Source: Branchipolynoe longqiensis
Taxonomy: Eukaryota > Annelida > Polychaeta > Phyllodocida > Polynoidae
DNA: 64,000 nucleotides
Direction of reading: 5' to 3'
Assembly (NCBI GenBank): GCA_030323885.1
Contig: CM059186.1
Span: forward strand, 174,723,047-174,787,046
The notes under the pieces: generated by a model
Told to the model about the DNA's origin: nothing
Seen by the model: the letters and a program-made list of their open reading frames with translations, nothing else
Database searches by the model: none
Made by a program: the position numbers and the translations under genes
In this document: positions 24,030-32,817 of the stretch, in pieces
Position numbering within the stretch: position 1 is the first letter of the stretch
How the letters are laid out: each line of letters begins with the position of its first letter

Positions 24030-25130
24030 GACCAGTTTGGTGGCTATTTAGAGTGATGTCTGGGACGACTAGAAACTGGATGACTTGAACTGTGACGACT
24101 GGAAGTTGGACGACTGGAATCTGAGGACGACTAGAACCTGGATGATTGGAACCTGAACGACTGGAAGTTGAACGACTGGGATCTGAACAACTGGGATCTG
24201 GATGACTAGGACCTGGACTACTGGAAGCTGGATGACTTGGACCTACATGACTCAGGCCGGGATGATTGGGATCTGGATGACTGAAGCCTGGACGACTGGG
24301 CCCTGGACATCTGGGACCTGGATATATGGGACCTGGACTACTGGGACATTGGGGGACTGGGACCTGGATGACTGGGACCTGGACGACTGGGACCTGGACA
24401 TCTGGGACCTGGATATATGGGACCTGGATGATTGGGACATTGGGGGACTGGGACCTGGATGTCTGGGACCTGGATGTCTGGGACCTGGATGATTGGCACC
24501 TGGATGACTGGGACCTGGATGACTGACTGGGACATGGATGATTGGGACCTGGACGACTGGGCCCTGGATGACTGGGACCTGGATGACTGGGACCTGGATG
24601 ACTGGGACATTGGGGGACTGGGACCTGGATGACTGGGACCCGGATGACTGGGACCTGGACGACTGGGACCTGGATGACTGGGACCTGGATGACTGGGACC
24701 TGGATGACTGGGACCTGGATGACTGGGACCTGGATGATTGGGACCTGGATGACTTGGACCTGGATGAGTGGGACCTGGATGACTGGGACCTGGATGAGTG
24801 GGACCTGGATGACTGTGACCTGAATGACTGGGACCTGGATGACTGACTGGGACCTGGATGACTGGGACCTGGATGACTGGGACCTGGATGACTGGGACCT
24901 GGATGACTGGGACCTGGAGGACTGGGACCTGGATGACTGACTGGGACCTGGATGACCGGGACCTGGATGACTGGGACCTGGATGACTGGGACCTGGATGA
25001 GTGGGACCTGGATGACTGGGACCTGGATGACTGGGATCTGGATGACTGGGATCTGGGTGACTGGAACTTGGAGGACCGGAATGTGGATGACTGAGATCTG
25101 GACGACTGCGACCTGGATGACTGAAATCTT
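24030..25130. repeat. 15-bp minisatellite, ~70 copies
   Basis: The unit is GACCTGGATGACTGG with frequent single-base variants. Several copies carry an inserted GACATTGGGGGACTGG block (about 24346, 24447, 24608). Copies in the centre (24640-24770) are nearly identical and both edges are more diverged, as expected from array growth by unequal exchange. Because 15 is divisible by 3, all frames stay open and give pentapeptide repeats; I treat these as by-products. Confidence 0.92.
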
Positions 25131-25393
25131 TTAATCTATTACAAGTTTTGTGCATGCTAAAAACTTGTAACGGATCAGGCCGGATATCAATGGATATCAA
25201 CGGATATGCAACGGGCACAAACGGACTTTGTTCGGTTTCTTTCCGTTTCCCTAATCCGGCGAGGTGTGACAGAGCCTTAAGTACCATATGAAGTATCCGG
25301 AATAAAAGTACATAAAAAACAGCAAAGCCGGGCATATCACCTTGTACACGTGCAATTTCAGGTAAAAGCGTTAGCTGGCTTCCAAGGCGGCAT

Positions 25394-25718
25394 TCTCTGT
25401 GGCGGAGTGGTGAGAGTGTCTGACTTTTTTCTAGGTCAGACTCCTAATCTGAGGGTCGGCAGTTCGATTCCCCGTGCTCCCATCTCTGCCAATTTGGATT
25501 TCCATGGCTGTGTATAACTTACAGCATCATCAAAGGCCGGTTGCTCTCATAGCATGTCTATGTGGTGTGGGAGGTTAAAAATCCCTTGGGTCGGTAGAAG
25601 TGTAGGCTCGGGCTTTCTATCGACCAGCAGTGGAATGAGGAGGACCAGTCGTCTATGACTGAAATTTCCCCTGCTTATACAACTAATGGACCAAAAAAAA
25701 AAAAAAAAAAAAAAAAGG
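25394..25718 (+). mobile_element. tRNA-derived SINE, family B
   Basis: The head GTGGCGGAGTGGTGAGAGTG, then CTCCTAATCTGAGGGTC and CAGTTCGATTCCCCGTGC, shows A and B boxes with a long tRNA Ser/Leu-like arm. The body contains GGTTGCTCTCATA and AAAATCCCTTGGGTCGGT. It ends in a 24-A run. Other copies: 30396, 31176, 37072 (minus), 58255. Confidence 0.85.
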
Positions 25719-25985
25719 TCCTGGGTTTTAACCAATGCCGAGTCAAACCAATAACACAACAAAGTGCTACATAGCCTGGCGCTCGGCATTAATAGTGTAA
25801 TACTCTTCACTGACCTGTCAGGCAAGGAGCCACGTAGGGCGATTGCATCAGGGAGCCTATATAGTGTAATGATTTGCACACTAGCACTGGAATGGCAAGA
25901 ATCCTGTTTTAGGCGCAGTATTTCACATGTCATCACCTCCATGACAATAGGATCAGGCAACGACTTATTTTCACAGTACCAGGAT

Positions 25986-26230
25986 GATGCGCGAAAAGGA
26001 AGAAGGCAAGGCGGAGGTGGGAAAAAGAGGCGTTTATTGTGCCGCCTCTGGCAACAGGGGGTACAGAGCAACAGTGAGAAAAAACAGAGGATCACAGTAA
26101 TGACAGGCAGGTAATGTTCCTGAGGAGGACAGAACAAAAACAAGTAAATCAGGGGCTCATAAGGAGCAAAAAGTCAGAGAGGTAAAAGAGTTCAGGTGAG
26201 GGGGGGGGGGCGCCGAGGAGCCCTCCACCA
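25986..26230. repeat. Terminal split repeat alpha, copy 1 (B2)
   Basis: Begins GATGCGCGAAAAGGAAGAAG and ends CCCTCCACCA; 245 bp. Nearly identical to 26525-26766. Confidence 0.93.
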
Positions 26231-26276
26231 GCGAGGAGGGAAGAGGAGAGATGAAGAGAGTTGGGTGGGTGGGTGG

Positions 26277-26524
26277 AGGAAAACAGGGCAGAGCGCGGAG
26301 GAGGGCTGGAAGGCGAGTGGCTGAGGGAGGCCGGAGGGCGGCCTTATAAGGGAGGGCAGGAGGGCGTGAGGAGGTGAGGTGCGAAAGCAGCAGGCCGGGG
26401 GAGGGGGAGGAAAGAGGGGGAGAGGCGGGCGTCGCACGAGGTGCGAATGCTGCGCGACGACCGGGAAGGCGGGGGGAGGGTCTCTTCCTCTCCACGCATC
26501 AAGCGCAATGCTCGCATTATGACC
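26277..26524. repeat. Terminal split repeat beta, copy 1 (A2)
   Basis: Begins AGGAAAACAGGGCAGAGCG and ends GCTCGCATTATGACC; 248 bp. Matches 28481-28728 with scattered differences. It directly abuts the second alpha copy. Confidence 0.93.
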
Positions 26525-26766
26525 GATGCGCGAAAAGGAAGAAGGCAAGGCGGAGGTGGGAAAAAGAGGGGTTTATTGTGCCACCTCTGGCAACAGGGGG
26601 TACAGAGCAACAGTGAGAAAAAACAGAGGATCACAGTAATGACAGGCAGGTAATCTTCCTGAGGAGGACAGAACAAAAACAAGTAAATCAGGGGCTCATA
26701 AGGAGCAAAAAGTCAGAGAGGTAAAAGAGTTCAGGTGAGGGGGGGGCGCCGAGGAGCCCTCCACCA
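26525..26766. repeat. Terminal split repeat alpha, copy 2 (B1)
   Basis: 242 bp, nearly identical to 25986-26230. The difference in length lies in the G run before GCGCCGAGGAG (7 versus 10 Gs). Confidence 0.93.
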
Positions 26767-27170
26767 AAATGGAGGAGAGGGCGCGAGGCGCGCCCGAGGC
26801 GCGGGCCTGGAGTTGTAGGTAGGTAATGTTCCTGAGTTGTAGGTCTGGGTGTGGAGAAGCGTCCGGGGCCTACGTGGACGGGGAGCGGGCGGCCAAAAAA
26901 GGGAGGCCCGCTCCTGGGGGCTGCTGGGAGGAGGTCCGGCGAGGGTCGATCAGGGGGGCAGCGAAGTCCTCAGGGCTGGGCGGGGTGGGGGTCGGGGTCG
27001 GGTCGGGCAGGTTGATGAAGGCGGTGTTGTGAGGGTCGGCGGCTGCGCTGTCTGGGGAGGGTTCCTCGTGAGGCTGGGCTGTGTCTGAGGCGTGAGGTGC
27101 GAGGTGATGATCCCCGGCTCTGTCTGGGCGGCGTTTCGATCGGTGGTCGCTGAGGGGTTGTCGGTGGAGG

Positions 27171-28418
27171 TCACGGGGCTGTCGGCAGTGGTGTGGGTGA
27201 GGCGCCGGGGAGGGCCCCCCGGGCCGGCCGGGGGGGGGGGGGCGGCGGATCAAAAATCCGCCGAGGCGGCCGGGTCTGGCGCTCACGGGCTTGCTTGGTG
27301 AGGCATCTGGCCTCGCTATGCATCGTCAGTATGCGCCGCACGTTGGCGCAATAGGCGCATACGTGCCGGTGCCTGTCTCCCACCTCGCTGTGGGCCTCCC
27401 CGACGGGGGCCCGATAGCACGAGGCGGGCTCGCGGTTCCAGGCAGGGCAGGGGGCCCCGTGAGTCTGCCTATCGTAGGCGATGCGGGTGTCGACGTGGGG
27501 CCGGGGCAGGTGTGCGCCTCGGGCACAATCCTCGCCTCGGGGAGCTGGTTCTGCCGGGGCGGGTTGGGTGAGGGCAGCGGGCGTGGTGAGGGAGTCCATC
27601 CTCAGCATGTTGAGGGCAACTGGATCTTGCCATCCGTGGGGGAGCCTCCCGTCCGCTATCCAGGTGAATATGGCCTCGGAATAACGGTGGACGGTAGGCC
27701 ACGGATGCACCAGGATGTCCCTCATCACGGTGAGGTGGTGGTGGTGGTGTAGGCCCTGGACGGAGTGCGCGGGGAAGGCTGGATGGCTGGCGAGGGTGAG
27801 GAGGGCGAGGTTGTACTCGTCCCTGGTTGCCTCGCCCCTCCTCACCGGTTTCCGCTCAGGGCCCCTCTCCACAAGGTCCGAGGGGAAGATGTAATCGGAA
27901 GGAATGCCTTGGCGCCTGACGGTGCATTGCGCCTCGGCGGAAGCGAGGATGTCGCGGACGGCGTCGACCGCGGATGCTGGGGTGTGCTGCTCGGCGACAT
28001 CCTGGAGGTATGCGGGGGGCGGAGCGGGCCCGCCTCGGGCGGCAAGGCGGTCGTACCATTTGTAGTGGGGGTGGGCTGCCCCGGGCAGAGTCGCTTGAGG
28101 TGGCGGCGGGGGCCGGGCCCCGGCGGCGGCCCGCGTCCGAGGAGCTGGGGCGGGCGGCGTGGTGTAGGCGGCCTCAAGTTGCTCCGGTGCTCCTCAGGCT
28201 CCCCCCGACTCGAGGGCGTCCATGCGCGTAGTCAGGTGGTGCAGGGCCTCGAGTATCACGGCTGTTTCGGCGCCCGAGGGGCGGCCCAAGGTCGCCGAGG
28301 GGAAGGCCGGGGCCGGAGGTGTTGAGGCGCCTCCCGGTGAGCCCGAGGAGGGTCCCGGCGTGGCCAGGGCGGTCGCCCGGGAGCTCTTGCGGCCCCTTCC
28401 CTTTCCGTGTCCAGGCAT
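27171..28418 (-). pseudogene. Gag-like protein of the Ngaro-like element, one internal stop
   Basis: The minus-strand frame starts at ATG 28418 (MPGHGKGRGRKSS) and runs in one frame to a stop at 27171, about 415 codons. It is interrupted once by TGA at 28196-28194. After a Pro/Ala-rich N-terminus come the blocks HPHYKWYDRLAAR, QGIPSDYIFPSDLVERGPER and HPWPTVHRYSEAIFTWI. A Cys/His region follows, CPAWNREPASC then RHRHVCAYC and HSEARC, which looks like the zinc-binding segment of DIRS/Ngaro gag proteins. The role would be RNA binding and packaging. Only one lesion in more than 1.2 kb suggests a young copy or recent loss. Confidence 0.7.
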
Positions 28419-28480
28419 GCTGAAGGAGCCCGAGGGGGGGCAGCGGTCCGAGGTGAAGCAGCGGTGGTGGAGAGCCAGAC

Positions 28481-28728
28481 AGGAAAACAGGGCAGAGCGC
28501 GGAGGAGGGCTGGAAGGCGAGTGGCTGACTGAGGCCGGCGGGCGGCCTTATAAGGGAGGGCAGGAGGGCGGTGGGAGGTGAGGTGCGAAAGCAGCGGGCC
28601 GGGGGAGGGGGAGGAAAGAGGGTGAGAGGCGGGCATCGCGCGAGGGGCGAATGCTGCGCGATGACCGGGAAGGCGGGGGGAGGGTCTCTTCCTCTCCACG
28701 CATCAAGCGCAATGCTCGCATTACGACC
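28481..28728. repeat. Terminal split repeat beta, copy 2 (A1)
   Basis: Left terminus of the element in its own orientation; ends at GCTCGCATTACGACC and is followed directly by SINE sequence. It contains TATAAGGGAGGGCAGGAGGG, inverse CCTTATA, which could be a TATA-like promoter element for minus-strand transcription. Confidence 0.9.
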
Positions 28729-28828
28729 AATGTGACCAGGTGGGATATAAGGTCATGGTGCTGGCAAGCCTGAACTCCAGTAGGGCTGCACTATAAATCC
28801 TCCATTTTCAATTACAGTATGATTTGGT

Positions 28829-29004
28829 TGGTTGTTGGTGTTTTACCTCCTGGCAACATCTAAGGTAATATCAGGAGAAGTACGGACTTGTGAGAGTGCG
28901 CACTCATGGCAACTTTATAGTGCTGCCCCACTGGGAAATCAGGGCCCAACACCATGACCCGATATCCCACTCAGTCACATTATCCTTACACTGAACTAAC
29001 CAGT
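28829..29004 (-). mobile_element. SINE family A, 5'-truncated
   Basis: Tail GGTTGGTTGTTGGTGTTTTA through body to CTGAACTAACCAGT. It stops where LINE-derived sequence begins. Confidence 0.75.
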
Positions 29005-29460
29005 ATTACAGTATGAAGAAGCTGACAAGACTTTACTACTAGCAATCAATTCACTTCCAGAACAGAGCCCTAAAAATCTGTCTACGTGTAGACAAGCTGC
29101 ACCCCACCTATAATATACACAAAAGAACCAAAGTGAAACTACTAGAAAATAGGAGAATATTTCATTTGAAAACATTAGCATATAGCTATAGTCAAAACAA
29201 TAAACTCCTAACAAAACCACAAAAGGTTACTAGAGCAAATAATGCACCACTACTGAAGCAGACCAGAAGTAAAATAAAAGCTCATGAGAGAAGCACACTG
29301 GAAATGGCTGCCAAGGTGTGGAATGCACAAACGTAAAGGAACGACAAATTCCTGACCTAAAAACTTACAAAGAAATCAAACACATTTGAAATAATACACA
29401 AAGCAGGGAAAATACCGCAGATAGACAACAGATACTGGATACTTATTAAAGTAAGATGAG
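29005..29460 (+). mobile_element. LINE reverse-transcriptase C-terminal fragment
   Basis: Plus-strand translations give NRALKICLRVDKLHPTYNIH, then LLENRRIFHLKTLAY, then NNAPLLKQTRSK and MAAKVWNAQ. This is the post-RT pattern of CR1/jockey-like LINEs. Stops and frame changes are present and the RT core is absent. Confidence 0.75.
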
Positions 29461-29952
29461 GCTATTAGCTCATGCTTAGTTTATCTTCGTGAACACGACC
29501 AATGTGCTTTTACTGCTCCATCCTGTAACCATTTGAATATAGCTTTATTTATAGATCTCATGTTTTATGTCTCGTGGTTTTTGATGTTCCCATTAATGCG
29601 ATTTTCTTGAGTTAGATTGAGGCCCTGACAAACAAGCCCACCCACATTGCCACCAATGGCGCATTATCCTCCTCATATCAAATATGAAGTAGAAATAAAA
29701 TCAATTATCGAAGTATAAATAAAAAGCAGCAATAATCTCGCCATATACCCAGCCACCCGGAGATAACTCCTGTATATGGTGATATATATTGACTTTGGCA
29801 ATTTCATGCTTACCTAACTCAAAGTGTCGATATGAACATCCGGGTGCTTATAATACTCGGCAGGAAATAACATTGGAATGTTACTATTTGTTAGAAATAT
29901 ATCATTTGTAATGAAACATAAACATTTGCGCCATACATACAATAACTACCAG
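29461..29952. other. No gene recognised
   Basis: AT-rich sequence without recognisable domain or repeat. Confidence 0.35.
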
Positions 29953-30287
29953 ACGGGGTGCCTGGCCGAATGAGTTGAGCGTCCGTCTCGCGGTTTGGTA
30001 GATCGTTGGATTGGAACCGACAGGTTTGAACCCTAGTCGAGTCAAACCAATGACTTAAAAATGTATACTTGTCACTTCCTATCCAAGCACTTGGCATTGT
30101 TAGGATAGGGCAAGGACTGGTTGGCTCAGAGTCAGAGTAATGTGACTGAGTGGGATATTGGTACTGGCTGGCCTGGTCTTCCATTGGGACATCACTATGA
30201 AGTCGCCATGAGTGCGCACTGGCACAAGTCGGTACCCGTCCTCATATGACCATATATGTTGCCCGGACATAAAACTCCAAAAAGCAT
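29953..30287 (+). mobile_element. SINE family A, second head subtype
   Basis: The head GCCTGGCCGAATGAGTTGAG, CGTCCGTCTCGCGGTTTGG and GGTTTGAACCCTAGTCGAG is longer than the 9569 type and resembles a tRNA with a variable arm. The body and tail (GGACATAAAACTCCAAA) are family A. Confidence 0.8.
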
Positions 30288-30395
30288 GTGTCAAATATTC
30301 CGATATTCGGCATAGGGGGAATGCAAATGTTCCATTACTGATCGGGGTATGTGAGCAGGCACATGTGTTCTCTGCACGTGGTGCGTGGCACGTGG

Positions 30396-30655
30396 TGTTC
30401 TCTGTGGCGGAGTGGTTAGAGTGTCCGACTTTTTCTAGGTCGGACTCCTAATCTGAAGGTCAGTGGTTTGATTCCCCGTGCCTCCACCTCTGCCAATTGC
30501 TCTCATACCATGTCTATGATGTATGGGAGGTTAAAAATCCCTTGGGTCGGTAAAAGTGTAGGCTTGGGCTTTCTTTCGACAAACTGTCTAATGGTGAAAA
30601 CAAGTCTATTCAGATTTATCCATAATAGGCAGTCTAAATCTTCAAAAATGTATGT
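30396..30655 (+). mobile_element. SINE family B
   Basis: TTCTCTGTGGCGGAGTGGTT head, GTTTGATTCCCCGTGCC box B, and body ending ATAGGCAGTCTAAATCTTCA. Confidence 0.82.
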
Positions 30656-31175
30656 ATGGGCTGGTGGTGACTGAGTGGGATGTAAATAGACATAGTGGTG
30701 CTGGCAGGTCTGGGTGTGAGTGCACTCAGGGTCTACCCCCTCATCTGGGATAGGGATCACCACACTCAAAGGTCAAGGTTGGTGGTGGCCATGGGGGCCA
30801 TACCGCTTGTGGTGGTGGGCAGACCACTGGTATCCATGGGGACCAGGAATGCTGGATTCCTATTGGTAGGGCCATGAATGCTTGTTTCCCATTGGGGAAA
30901 GGGGTGGGGTGATCCTCTACAATGAACGCATGTAACCATATAAATAATAAACCAGAGGGCTGGACTCTTCTTTACACTTCATACTCTTGCTTTCTCTTAG
31001 TCTGTATTGACACAATGAGTGGATTAGTCGATTAGACTTTACACATGCATAAAGCAAAAGGCCTTGCATGACGCCCCGTTACGTCTGTACTTGGCCTCTA
31101 GTTGGGAATATATTGAAAAGTCAGAGAGGTCAGATCTTAAATGCGGATAAGATGGGTGGAAGAGGGAAGGGAGTG
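30656..31175. other. No gene recognised
   Basis: Includes a TG/GG-rich stretch (30690-30850) and no domain. Confidence 0.35.
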
Positions 31176-31462
31176 GTTTTCTCTGTGGCAGAGTGGTTAG
31201 AGCGTCTGACTTGTTTCTAGGTCGGACTCCTAATCTGAAGGTCGGTGGTTTGATTCCCCATGCACCCACCTCTGCCAATTTGGATTTCCACTGCTGTCAT
31301 CAAAGGCTGGTTGCTCTCATACCATGTCTATGATGTGTGGGAGGTAAAAAGTTTGTTGGGTCGGTAAAAGTGTAGGTTCAGCCTTCCTGGTGACAAACTG
31401 TCCAATGGTGAAAACAAGTCTATTCAGACTTATCCATGATCGGCAGTATAAATTCTCAAGAG
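31176..31462 (+). mobile_element. SINE family B
   Basis: TTTTCTCTGTGGCAGAGTGG head with GTGGTTTGATTCCCC box B; the body ends CCATGATCGGCAGTATAAAT. Confidence 0.85.
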
Positions 31463-31577
31463 GGGGAGAAGGGGCTTCCGCTTGGTTGGTTGGTTATTGG
31501 AGTTTTACGTCCTGGCAACATCTAAAGTCATATCAGGACGGGTACTGACTTGTGACAGTGCACACTGATGTGACTTA

Positions 31578-31704
31578 ATAATCAGGAAAAACACGAAGAC
31601 AGCAAGTATAATTATGGTAACTTTAATCAAGGTAAGGTTGAAACGTCTGGTTACACAATGTCAGCTCACAAGTGCTTATAAACGAGGCTAGAGATGCTAT
31701 GGCC
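31578..31704. repeat. Split repeat a, copy 1 (B2)
   Basis: Starts ATAATCAGGAAAAACACGAA and ends GAGATGCTATGGCC. Same sequence as 32045-32171. Confidence 0.95.
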
Positions 31705-31738
31705 CTACCAATATCATACGTGGGGTGGGTGGGAGGCC

Positions 31739-32049
31739 AATTTAAAGTCTGGTCAAAGTCTCCTGGCTCCTCCGGTCGTAATGACAGAACCCACTGCTGC
31801 GTCGCCTTATATAGCTAATCTGTACCCACAAAGCAGCGCGTCGACAGTTTTAGCACACTGCCTGCTACGTCATCAGAACCTGAGATCCACGGCGGCGAGG
31901 CTAAAGAACAAACCGCTAGCCGGCGACTGAGTTAAATACGTAGTTCTGAAGAATTCCGCTAGTCGGCGCAAAGACGTCCTGGCTACTGGCACGCCTTGTA
32001 CTGTCTCCGTGATCCTGATTACCCGTAATGCCAAAGCATTACGCATAAT
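31739..32049. repeat. Split repeat b, copy 1 (A2)
   Basis: Starts AATTTAAAGTCTGGTCAAAG, ends ATTACGCATAAT. 310 of 311 bases match 35766-36076 (CCCGTAATGCC versus CCCGCAATGCC). Confidence 0.95.
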
Positions 32050-32171
32050 CAGGAAAAACACGAAGACAGCAAGTATAATTATGGTAACTTTAATCAAGGT
32101 AAGGTTGAAACGTCTGGTTACACAATGTCAGCTCACAAGTGCTTATAAACGAGGCTAGAGATGCTATGGCC
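32045..32171. repeat. Split repeat a, copy 2 (B1)
   Basis: 127 bp, no difference seen from 31578-31704. It overlaps the end of repeat b by ATAAT. In the gene orientation it begins right after the recombinase coding remnant and includes part of that frame. Confidence 0.95.
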
Positions 32172-32717
32172 AAAAAAGAGTCTGATAGCAATCTCGAAGC
32201 CGAGACCGATGGTTTCCGAGGGAGATACGCGTGCACCGCAGATGATTTCCAGTGACCAAGGTCTCTTATGTCCTGAAGGGGGGACCCCGAGGCGGGCACA
32301 GGCCCGAGTCCCACCTCTACGAAGACTATGCAGGGTCATGGCTCCTGGGGATCCGATGCCCAGTGCTGAGAGAGCGTGTTGAAGAACTTTGGTAGCCCTC
32401 CTCGGTGTGATGGGCGTCCCAAGCGCATCCAGGAATGCCGGGCCATCTGGATATGGCATCAGGCTCCGATCGTAAGTCTCCCATGCTTGTACCGGGCAGT
32501 ATCGTGACCCAGGTATCGCTGGTACATGGATGACATGTGGCCAAATTGACTCCCAGGACGTCTTCGAGCTGCAGACCCTTATGACCAGGGCTGAATCAGT
32601 ATGAGTTATGTCCTTGGCCCACAACGTGCATCTTGTAGATGATGTCATCTCCGGGGTTAGTAGATTACTCTGTCCGAGTAATGTGAAATATCCAATTATT
32701 AGGACGGCTTTTGACAA
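32090..32717 (-). pseudogene. Tyrosine recombinase fragment (Ngaro/Crypton-like), frameshifted
   Basis: The minus-strand frame from 32717 carries the blocks YFTLLGQSNLLTPEM, SRYCPVQAWETY and, at 32340-32281, LHSLRRGGTRACARLGV, which is the HxxR box. After a frameshift near 32265-32290 another frame gives RDLGHWKSSAVHAYLP, which holds the expected C-terminal Tyr. In related integrases the LLGQSNL block normally reads LLRKSNL and supplies the first catalytic Arg; here the codon is GGA (Gly), one change from AGA. The N-terminal core-binding part is missing and abuts satellite DNA. The enzyme would join circular element DNA to the target; this copy is inactive. Confidence 0.82.
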
Positions 32718-32817
32718 ATTTGATTAGCCTATGATGCTGTCTTTGGTGTAACCTGTGGCAAAGAAGGCAAGTATTAATTTTTGCCACAGATTATATGCAT
32801 GATGAGATAGGGTCGTC

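Larger units (their letters stand above)
25986..28728 (-). mobile_element. Non-autonomous Ngaro-like YR retroelement with split direct repeats
   Basis: On the plus strand the order is alpha (25986-26230), 46 bp, beta (26277-26524), alpha (26525-26766), internal region, beta (28481-28728). Read in the direction of its gene (minus), this is A1 - body - B1 - A2 - B2, the split-direct-repeat layout of Ngaro-type elements (family knowledge). Alpha copies differ at a few bases and in one G-run length; beta copies at a few bases. The body encodes only a gag-like protein; no RT, RNase H or recombinase is visible, so movement would need enzymes in trans. GC is far higher than in the surroundings. Precise junctions in a SINE fix both ends. 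Confidence 0.82.
25728..28803 (+). mobile_element. SINE-A copy split by a nested YR element
   Basis: The left part (25728-25985) runs to CAGTACCAGGAT. The right part (28729-28803) resumes exactly at AATGTGACCAGGTGGGAT. Intact family members read CAGGATAATGTGAC, so the 2.74-kb element between is inserted with no lost or duplicated base that I can see. A ~150-bp insertion of unknown origin also interrupts the left part at about 25797-25949. Confidence 0.8.

Noticed and set aside
24019..25335. 438-codon minus-strand open frame rich in PGPSH / VIQVP / SSRSQ repeats
   Set aside because: It is the 15-bp minisatellite read through; other frames on both strands are equally open and no start context or domain supports a gene.
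25397..25482. tRNA Ser/Leu-like sequence with A and B boxes
   Set aside because: Acceptor-stem pairing is not maintained and the same sequence heads five repeat copies with A-rich tails; it is a SINE head, not a tRNA gene.
25547..26143. 198-codon minus-strand frame
   Set aside because: Spans SINE-B, SINE-A and a YR terminal repeat; a chance fusion of repeat sequence.
27291..28325. Plus-strand frames of 153 and 186 codons in the GC-rich element
   Set aside because: Antisense to the gag-like frame; Gly/Arg/Val-rich without domain.
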